A DNA stretch of 64,000 bases from Terrabacter sp. 28. Its GTDB lineage: Bacteria > Actinomycetota > Actinomycetes > Actinomycetales > Dermatophilaceae. Positions 58,160 to 64,000 of the stretch are shown here, one piece after another. The notes under the pieces are model-generated. The model did not search any database. It had not been told where the DNA came from and saw nothing but the letters and a program-made list of their open reading frames with translations. The position numbers and the translations under genes are program-made. The first letter of the stretch is position 1; the number at the start of each line of letters is the position of its first letter. Where the stretch lies: assembly GCA_000955875.1 (NCBI GenBank), contig JYOE01000014.1, forward strand, positions 261,802-325,801, read 5' to 3'.

Positions 58160-59176
58160 GTGAAGAACATCGGGTTTCTCTCGTTCGGACACTGGACGCC
58201 CTCGCCTCACTCGCAGACCCGCTCCGCGTCGGACGCATTGCTCCAGTCCATCGACCTCGCCGTGGCAGCCGAGGAGCTCGGCGCAGACGGCGCCTACTTC
58301 CGGGTGCACCACTTCGCGCGACAGCTCGCGTCGCCGTTCCCGCTGCTGGCCGCTGTCGGGGCGCGCACGAGCCGCATCGAGATCGGCACCGGGGTCATCG
58401 ACATGCGCTACGAGAACCCCCTCTACATGGCCGAGGACGCCGGTGCCGCCGACCTCATCTCCGGCGGCAGGCTGCAGCTCGGCATCAGCCGTGGGTCGCC
58501 CGAGCAGGTCATCGACGGCTTCCGCTACTTCGGCTACGTGCCCGAGGGCGACGACCACGCGTCGATGGCACGCGACCACACGCGTACGTTCCTCGACGTC
58601 ATCGGCGGGGAGGGTTTCGCGCAGCCCAACCCGCGGCCGATGTTCCCGAACCCGCCCGGCCTGCTGCCGATCGAGCCACACTCCCCCGGCCTGCGCGACC
58701 GCATCTGGTGGGGCGCCGGCTCGCGCGCGACGGCCGAGTGGACGGCCGAGCAGGGCATGAACCTCATGAGCTCGACGCTGCTCACCGAGGACACCGGCGT
58801 GCCGTTCCACGAGCTGCAGGCGCAGCAGATCCAGATGTTCCGCGACGCGTGGAAGGCGGCCGGCCACGAGCGTGAGCCGCGCGTCTCGGTGAGCCGCAGC
58901 ATCTTCCCGATCGTCAGCGACCTCGACCGCCAGTACTTCCTCCGCGAGACGGCGAGCCAGGACCAGGTCGGGCACCTCGACGGCGGGCTCGCTCGTTTCG
59001 GCAAGACGTATGCCGGCGAGCCAGACCAGCTCGTGCGTGACCTCGCCGAGGACTCCGCGATCGCGGCCGCCGACACTCTGCTGCTCACGGTCCCGAACCA
59101 GCTCGGCGTGGACTACAACGCGCACGTCATCGAGAGCCTGCTGACCCACGTGGCGCCCGGGCTCGGCTGGCGCTGA
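58160..59176 (+). CDS. LLM class flavin/F420-dependent oxidoreductase
   Basis: 338-aa luciferase-like monooxygenase family protein. IGFLSFGHWTPSPHSQTR, ADGAYFRVHHFARQLASPFP, IEIGTGVIDMRYENPLYMAE and GGRLQLGISRGSPEQ are typical of the group. GTG start (VKNIGFLSFG) chosen because the family begins here. The hairpin just downstream ends the transcript. Substrate unknown. Confidence 0.86.
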   Translation: MKNIGFLSFGHWTPSPHSQTRSASDALLQSIDLAVAAEELGADGAYFRVHHFARQLASPFPLLAAVGARTSRIEIGTGVIDMRYENPLYMAEDAGAADLISGGRLQLGISRGSPEQVIDGFRYFGYVPEGDDHASMARDHTRTFLDVIGGEGFAQPNPRPMFPNPPGLLPIEPHSPGLRDRIWWGAGSRATAEWTAEQGMNLMSSTLLTEDTGVPFHELQAQQIQMFRDAWKAAGHEREPRVSVSRSIFPIVSDLDRQYFLRETASQDQVGHLDGGLARFGKTYAGEPDQLVRDLAEDSAIAAADTLLLTVPNQLGVDYNAHVIESLLTHVAPGLGWR

Positions 59177-59195
59177 AGCCCGCGGGTCCGGAGAC

Positions 59196-59235
59196 GCCGA
59201 ACGGCGAGCACCCCCGTGGGTGCTCGCCGTTCGGC
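59196..59235. terminator. Bidirectional terminator between oxidoreductase gene and purL
   Basis: Perfect 18-bp stem (arms 59196-59213 and 59218-59235, starting GCCGAACGGCGAG) with loop CCGT, then ATT. The strongest terminator in the window, between convergent genes. Confidence 0.9.
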
Positions 59236-59255
59236 ATTCGTGCGACGGGTCGGGG

Positions 59256-61574
59256 TCAGGCCCCGAAGACCGCCGGCAGCGTGAACTCGTGCGCCGCCTT
59301 CAGCTCGGCGATCGACGCCGTGAAGACGCCGGTGACCTCGAGGTCGCGGCCGCCCGTCACGCCGATGCGCGCGTGCGGCACGTCGCCGAGCAGGGCCTCG
59401 AGCTCGGCAGCGTGGCCGGCCGGCACGGCGACGAGTGCGCGGGCGCTCGACTCGGAGAAGAGCGCCGTGAAGGCATCGAGCGCGTTGCCCTCGTCATCGA
59501 CACCGACGCGGTCGAGGCCGTCGATGGTGACGCCGACGCCGTGGCGCATGCACGCCTCCGCCAGCGCGATCGCGAGCCCGCCCTCGGACAGGTCGTGGGC
59601 CGCCTCGACGATGCCCGCGCGCGCAGCCTCCACGAGCACGCGACCCAGCGCCTGCTCGGCGGCGAGGTCGACCTTCGGCGGGTGCCCGCCGAGGTGCTTG
59701 TGCACGACGTGCGCCCACTCGGAGCCGTCGAGCTCGTCGCGGGTGGTGCCGAGCAGGTAGACGTGGGCGTCCTCGGAGCGGAAGCCGGAGCCCGACCGCT
59801 TCGAGACGTCGTCCATGACCCCGAGCACGCCGATGACGGGCGTCGGGTGGATGGCGACGTCGCCGGTCTGGTTGTAGAACGACACGTTGCCGCCGGTGAC
59901 GGGGATGCCGAGGAACTTGCAGCCCTCGGCGATGCCGCGGATCGCCTCGCGGAACTGCCACATGACACCCGGGTCCTCCGGCGAGCCGAAGTTGAGGCAG
60001 TCGGTCACGGCCAGCGGCGCCGCACCGGCGGTGGCCACGTTGCGGTAGGCCTCTGCGAGCGCGAGCTGCGCGCCGGCATACGGGTCGAGCTTGGCGAAGC
60101 GGCCGTTGCAGTCGGTCGAGACGGCGACGCCCCGGCCGGTCTCCTCGTCGACGCGCACGACACCCGAGTCGTCGGGCTGCGCGAGCGCCGTGTTGCCGAG
60201 GACGTAGCGGTCGTACTGGTCGGTGATCCAGGACTTGTCGCAGAGGTTCGGCGAGCCGAGGAGCGTCAGCAGCTGGGCGCGAATGTCGTCGCCGGTCTCG
60301 GGCCGGCCCAGCGAGGCCGCGCCCGACGCGTTGAGCTCGTCGAGGTATGCCGGCCGGGCCAGCGGGCGGTCGTAGGTGGGGCCCTCGTGCGCGACCGAGC
60401 GCGGCGGCACGTCGACGATGGTCTCGCCGTGCCACGTGATGACGAGGTGCTCGCCGTCGGTGACCTCGCCGATGACGGTCGCCTCGACGTCCCACTTGTC
60501 GGTGATGGCCATGAACTCGTCGAGGTGCTTCGGCTCGACGACCGCCATCATGCGCTCCTGCGACTCCGACATGAGGATCTCCTGCGGCTGCAGGCTCGCG
60601 TCGCGCAGGGGCACGAGTTCGAGCTCGACCTGCATGCCGCCGTCGCCGTTGGAGGCGAGCTCGCTCGTGGCGCAGGAGAGCCCGGCGCCGCCGAGGTCCT
60701 GGATGCCGTCGACGACGCCCGCCTTGTAGAGGTCGAGGCAGCACTCGATGAGCACCTTCTCGGCGAACGGGTCACCGACCTGGACGGCCGGGCGCTTCGT
60801 CGGGCCACCCTCGTCGAACGTCTCGGACGCGAGCACCGAGACACCGCCGATGCCGTCGCCGCCGGTCTTGGCGCCGAAGAGGATGACCTTGTTGCCGACG
60901 CCCGACGCCTTGGCGAGGTGGATGTCCTCGACGCGCATCGCGCCGACGCACAGGGCGTTGACGAGCGGGTTGCCCTGGTAGCAGTCGTCGAAGACGACCT
61001 CGCCGCCGATGTTGGGCAGGCCGATGCAGTTGCCGTAGCCACCGACGCCCGCGACGACGCCCGGTAGGACGCGCTGCGTGTCGGGGTGGTGCAGGTTGCC
61101 GAAGCGCAGCGGGTCCATGACGGCGATCGGGCGGGCACCCATCGACATGATGTCGCGGATGATGCCGCCGACGCCGGTCGCGGCACCCTGGTAGGGCTCG
61201 ATGTAGCTCGGGTGGTTGTGCGACTCGACCTTGAAGGTCACGGCCCAGCCGTCGCCGATGTCGACGACGCCGGCGTTCTCACCGATGCCGACGAGCAGCT
61301 TCTCGCGCATCTCGTCGGTGGTGTTCTCGCCCCACAGCTTGAAGTGGATCTTGCTCGACTTGTAGGAGCAGTGCTCGCTCCACATGACGGAGTACATGGC
61401 GAGCTCGGCGATGGTCGGGCGGCGCCCGATGATCTCGCGGATGTTGGCGTACTCGTCGGGCTTGAGGCCGAGCTCGGCCCACGGCTGCTCGACGTCGGGG
61501 GTGCCGGCCGCGTGCTCGACGGTGTCGAGGACCGGCGCCGCGGGCGCCTGCTGGACGGTCTGGGTGTCGCTCAT
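59256..61574 (-). CDS. purL: Phosphoribosylformylglycinamidine synthase, large subunit
   Basis: 772-aa small-type PurL, the synthetase part of the PurLQS complex that converts FGAR to FGAM using ammonia from Pur[17 protein letters not shown] (about 69-84), [40 protein letters not shown], and [12 protein letters not shown] are present. Its ATG overlaps the purQ stop by four bases. Complete length. Confidence 0.96.
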   Translation of the reverse strand: MSDTQTVQQAPAAPVLDTVEHAAGTPDVEQPWAELGLKPDEYANIREIIGRRPTIAELAMYSVMWSEHCSYKSSKIHFKLWGENTTDEMREKLLVGIGENAGVVDIGDGWAVTFKVESHNHPSYIEPYQGAATGVGGIIRDIMSMGARPIAVMDPLRFGNLHHPDTQRVLPGVVAGVGGYGNCIGLPNIGGEVVFDDCYQGNPLVNALCVGAMRVEDIHLAKASGVGNKVILFGAKTGGDGIGGVSVLASETFDEGGPTKRPAVQVGDPFAEKVLIECCLDLYKAGVVDGIQDLGGAGLSCATSELASNGDGGMQVELELVPLRDASLQPQEILMSESQERMMAVVEPKHLDEFMAITDKWDVEATVIGEVTDGEHLVITWHGETIVDVPPRSVAHEGPTYDRPLARPAYLDELNASGAASLGRPETGDDIRAQLLTLLGSPNLCDKSWITDQYDRYVLGNTALAQPDDSGVVRVDEETGRGVAVSTDCNGRFAKLDPYAGAQLALAEAYRNVATAGAAPLAVTDCLNFGSPEDPGVMWQFREAIRGIAEGCKFLGIPVTGGNVSFYNQTGDVAIHPTPVIGVLGVMDDVSKRSGSGFRSEDAHVYLLGTTRDELDGSEWAHVVHKHLGGHPPKVDLAAEQALGRVLVEAARAGIVEAAHDLSEGGLAIALAEACMRHGVGVTIDGLDRVGVDDEGNALDAFTALFSESSARALVAVPAGHAAELEALLGDVPHARIGVTGGRDLEVTGVFTASIAELKAAHEFTLPAVFGA

Positions 61575-62266
61575 GCGTTGGCCGCGCTCTCGAGGGTCTG
61601 CGTGATGATCGAGGTGAAGAAGCCGCGCCCGTCGAGGCTCGGGCCGTAGCCGGCCTCGACCGCGTGCTCGGGGTGCGGCATCAGCCCGACGACGTTGCCG
61701 CGCTCGTTGGTGATGCCGGCGATGTCGCGGTAGGAGCCGTTGGGGTTGCGACCTTCGGCGTCGGTGACGTAGCGGAAGACCACGCGTCCCTCGCCCTCGA
61801 GCTCGTCGAGGGTGCGCTCGTCGGCGACGTAGCCGCCCTCGCCGTTCTTGAGGACGATCGTGATCTCCTGGCCGGCCTCGAAGTCGGAGGTCCAGGCCGT
61901 CGAGGCGTTCTCGACGACGAGCCGCTGGTCGACACAGTTGAACTTGCGGTGGTCGTTGCGGATCAGGGCGCCGGGGAGCAGGTGGCTCTCGGTGAGCACC
62001 TGGAACCCGTTGCAGATCCCGAGCACGGGCAGGCCGCCCTTGGCGGCCGGCACGAGGGCGTCCATGACCGGTGCGAAGCGGGCGATCGCACCGCAGCGCA
62101 GGTAGTCGCCGTAGGAGAAGCCGCCCGGGAGGATGACCGCGTCGACGCCCTTGAGGTCGGCGTCACCGTGCCAGAGCGCGACGGCCTCGCCGCCACACTC
62201 CCGCACGGCCCGCGCCGCGTCTCTGTCGTCGAGGGAACCGGGGAACGTGACGACGCCGATCCTCAC
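61571..62266 (-). CDS. purQ: Phosphoribosylformylglycinamidine synthase, glutaminase subunit
   Basis: 231-aa class I glutaminase. Nucleophile Cys in [11 protein letters not shown] (about residue 86), and His/Glu of the triad in [10 protein letters not shown]-terminus [20 protein letters not shown] is typical. Overlaps purS and purL by four bases each, so the three are translationally coupled in the order purS-purQ-purL. Confidence 0.96.
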   Translation of the reverse strand: MRIGVVTFPGSLDDRDAARAVRECGGEAVALWHGDADLKGVDAVILPGGFSYGDYLRCGAIARFAPVMDALVPAAKGGLPVLGICNGFQVLTESHLLPGALIRNDHRKFNCVDQRLVVENASTAWTSDFEAGQEITIVLKNGEGGYVADERTLDELEGEGRVVFRYVTDAEGRNPNGSYRDIAGITNERGNVVGLMPHPEHAVEAGYGPSLDGRGFFTSIITQTLESAANA

Positions 62267-62586
62267 TGCTCGCCGTCCTCCGACTCGCCCTTGCCGTCGG
62301 CCCCGTCCTCGGCCCCGTCCTCGGCACCCTCCTCGGAGCCGTCGAGCACGCGCACGGAGACGACGTCCTCGATCACGGGGTTGGACAGGAGGGTCTCGGC
62401 CGCCTCGCGAGCAGCCGTCAGGTGCTCGTCCGTGACGTCGCCGTCGACGGTGAGCACGAAGCGCTTGCCCTGACGGACGTCGGTGAACCCGTCGAACCCG
62501 AGCCGTGGCAGGGCGCCGCCGACGGCCTGTCCCTGGGGGTCGAGGATCTCGGGCTTGAGCATGACGTCGACGACGATGCTTCCCAT
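62263..62586 (-). CDS. purS: Phosphoribosylformylglycinamidine synthase, PurS subunit, with acidic tail
   Basis: 107 aa; the usual PurS is about 80-85 residues. The core [32 protein letters not shown] and [15 protein letters not shown] is normal, and the last ~22 residues form an added acidic Gly/Asp/Glu tail encoded by near-perfect 12-bp repeats. PurS bridges PurL and PurQ. The start MGSIVVDV, with AGGGAG upstream, was chosen. Confidence 0.94.
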   Translation of the reverse strand: MGSIVVDVMLKPEILDPQGQAVGGALPRLGFDGFTDVRQGKRFVLTVDGDVTDEHLTAAREAAETLLSNPVIEDVVSVRVLDGSEEGAEDGAEDGADGKGESEDGEQ

Positions 62587-62689
62587 CAGTGGTGCTTCTC
62601 CCTGCGCTGGATGGGCGATGGTGGCGTCCCTCGGGTCCCTCGGGACGGGCCCGAGTCTATCGGGCGCCACGCACGCGCCCGACCACGTC

Positions 62690-63316
62690 TCAGCGCGACT
62701 GGAGCGCGTCGAGCGCGACCGCCATCGACATGCCGACGCGCCAGTCCATCGGACGTCCGTCGCCGAGCGCCGGCAGGGTCACGTGGTAGACGTCCTTGAC
62801 CGACGCCTTCTTCGTCGAGCTGAGGGCGAGCGAGCCGTCCGGCGCGACGAAGTCGAAGTGGAAGAGGAACGGGACCGGGATCTCGCCGATCACCGGCACG
62901 AGCTCCCAGACGCGCCGGGCGACGGCGACCTTCGCGTTGCGCTCACGGCCGACGAACTCGCGCCCGTCCGGCAGGCCGAGCGTCCAGGTCGAGTTCACGA
63001 GGGAGGCCTTGAACTGCTTCTTGAACCAGCCGATCGGCTGGCCCTGGCTGTCGGTGACGTCGTAGCCGGAGCCGAGGTCGAGGCGCTTGCGCGCCTTGAA
63101 GCCGAAGAGCGGGTGGGTCTTGGCGGAGTCGGTGAAGAAGGTGACCTGCTCCTTGGCGGTCATCCGCTTCTGCTCGGCGAAGCAGAGCAGGCCGAGCTCG
63201 TTGCCGTTCTCGTCGGCGCGCAAGATCTCGTAGCGGTTGACCATGAGAGTCAGCTTCTGGCGGAGGACGTAGCGCTCGGCCTCGAGGGGCGCGCGGTCGG
63301 CAACGGGCTCGGTCAT
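62690..63316 (-). CDS. LURP-one/scramblase-like family protein
   Basis: 208-aa protein resembling the tubby-like LURP-one-related/phospholipid scramblase family found in actinobacteria: RYVLRQKLTLMVNRYEILR at the start, then repeated beta-strand segments (YDVTDSQGQPIGWFKKQFK; LPDGREFVGRER) and a hydrophobic helix near PVIGEIPVPFLFHFDFV. Conserved near purS in some relatives. Function unknown. Confidence 0.72.
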   Translation of the reverse strand: MTEPVADRAPLEAERYVLRQKLTLMVNRYEILRADENGNELGLLCFAEQKRMTAKEQVTFFTDSAKTHPLFGFKARKRLDLGSGYDVTDSQGQPIGWFKKQFKASLVNSTWTLGLPDGREFVGRERNAKVAVARRVWELVPVIGEIPVPFLFHFDFVAPDGSLALSSTKKASVKDVYHVTLPALGDGRPMDWRVGMSMAVALDALQSR

Positions 63317-63351
63317 GCCGCCAGCGTATGCCGGGTGGCAGGGTGGGCCGG

Positions 63352-63603
63352 GTGACCCACCCCGTGCGCCCCGCCGGACCGGAGGACCTCACTGCCCTTC
63401 CTGCCGTCGAGGCAGCCACCGACGAGGTCTTCGCCGAGGTGGGCATCAGTCCGCTCCCGCCGGGTGCGGCCGACGTCGAGGAGCTCGGGAGGGCGGCATA
63501 CGTCGTCGTGGTGGGTGAGCCGGTGGTGGGGTTCGCCCGGGTCGAGGTGGTGGACGACGAGGCGCACCTCGAGCAGCTGGCGTCGCGGCGGTCGCTCCGG
63601 TGA
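63352..63603 (+). pseudogene. Truncated GNAT acetyltransferase gene
   Basis: Only the first ~83 codons of a GNAT gene are in frame: VRPAGPEDLTALPAVEAATD, then YVVVVGEPVVGFARVEVVDD and EAHLEQLA, where intact relatives continue with the acetyl-CoA loop. Instead it reads into SRRSLR and stops. Start assumed at GTG 63352. Likely a deletion or recombination remnant. Confidence 0.6.
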
Positions 63604-63960
63604 TCGCCGACATCGAGGGGCGCCATCGCGCTGGCGTGGGCGGCTCGAGCTCGAGAGGGTCGGCCTGACGACGGTGCAGACCTTCGTCGGTGTCGACCCG
63701 GCCGCGAACCACGCGATCATGCGGGTGAGCCCGGGTGAGCCGCTGCACCTGCTGCCGGCCACGGAGCACCGCGTGCTGACGTGGGCGACGATCAGGGCGT
63801 CCGCGCCCTCGGGGAGCAACCAGTAGCCGACGCGGCCGCGACCCCACTCGAGCGCGTCGGCAGCGGCGTCGGCGAAGGGTGGGAGCGTGAGGTAATGACG
63901 CAAATCTGTTGTGCGCCAGGTTGATTCACTGTGGACAACCTCTTGAGCATGTCGGCAACA
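63604..63960. other. Degenerate region after truncated acetyltransferase
   Basis: About 350 bases without a gene I can name. A plus-strand frame from about 63650 to 63826 reads like the C-terminal end of another acetyltransferase (TVQTFVGVDPAANHA) and may be a fused remnant. The minus strand is also open with coding-like GC3 but its protein has no family look. From about 63890 the sequence becomes AT-richer, as expected for a promoter. Confidence 0.4.
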
Positions 63961-63970
63961 CCACCTAGAG

Positions 63971-63986
63971 TAGAACACATGTTCTG
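63971..63986. promoter_or_regulatory. LexA-type SOS box at the right window edge
   Basis: TAGAACACATGTTCTG contains GAACA-CA-TGTTC, matching the core of the actinobacterial LexA site (GAAC followed after four bases by GTTC). It lies in AT-rich promoter-like sequence with no gene downstream inside the window, so a damage-inducible gene probably starts beyond 64000; DUF222/HNH genes often carry such a box. Confidence 0.65.
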
Positions 63987-64000
63987 CATATCTGCTTAGG

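Noticed and set aside
59220..61067. Long plus-strand open frame opposite purL
   Set aside because: Shadow of purL; no family-like segments and no ribosome site.
63313..63978. Minus-strand open frame at the right edge
   Set aside because: GC3 looks coding in part, but the protein has no recognisable domain and it runs antisense through the GNAT remnant.

Overview
The window is a high-GC (roughly 70% or more) stretch of actinobacterial chromosome. The gene order bldC, DUF3073, purM, purF, SCP2-like protein, purL, purQ, purS at 46-63 kb matches the conserved block known from Streptomyces (SCO4091 down to about SCO4077). BldC, a ShbA/SigD-type sigma factor, F420-type oxidoreductases and a CUT1 sugar transporter without its own ATPase also fit an actinobacterium. 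Codon style and gene content suggest the Intrasporangiaceae/Dermatophilaceae, but that family call is only an impression. No rRNA, tRNA, CRISPR array, insertion sequence or prophage was found.

Layout: 1-4.7 kb is a xanthine dehydrogenase operon (xdhA-xdhB-xdhC, minus strand, xdhC cut by the window edge), divergent from a pirin. 5.6-13.2 kb is a tightly coupled cluster: GTP cyclohydrolase II, RibD-C reductase, UPF0104/LPG-synthase-like membrane protein, GT4 glycosyltransferase, a PTPS/QueD-fold protein with a degenerate active site and a BchC-like dehydrogenase. Divergent from it are a CDP-alcohol phosphotransferase and an LtaS-like membrane sulfatase/phosphotransferase. This is the best candidate for an undescribed system: a GTP-derived, glycosylated and possibly lipid- or envelope-linked metabolite. 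13.3-18.1 kb holds a small membrane protein and two sensor kinases without response regulators.

18.2-23.8 kb is an acyl-CoA operon (two acyl-CoA dehydrogenases, an APH-type kinase, two short-chain dehydrogenases) behind a palindromic operator; the kinase plus dehydrogenase pair resembles a split ACAD11. After an esterase and an ATP-dependent DNA ligase, 26.7-38.0 kb is a complete cell-wall sugar salvage locus. Exported NagZ, NamZ and an AmiE-like hydrolase release MurNAc, GlcNAc and peptides; an ABC importer and a BadF-type kinase would supply MurNAc-6-phosphate to the etherase MurQ; MurR probably regulates. Two similar candidate operators, a leaderless murQ promoter and a 185-bp nested inverted-repeat cluster mark this locus. 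A GH13 enzyme follows.

39.9-41.8 kb has a secreted repeat-rich acidic protein, a ShbA/SigD-like sigma factor whose N-terminus is in another frame, and a membrane anti-sigma-like protein. 42-46 kb: D-amino-acid dehydrogenase with a divergent PucR/CdaR regulator, a nucleotidyltransferase and a VOC protein. 46.3-63.3 kb is the conserved bldC/purine block, interrupted between purM and purF by an AbiEi/DUF559 gene bracketed by 45-bp palindromic repeats, and between the purF and purL groups by F420 oxidoreductases, an acetyltransferase, a methyltransferase-like protein and a small-molecule kinase. The right edge is degenerate, with a truncated GNAT gene and a LexA-type SOS box pointing to a damage-inducible gene just outside the window.
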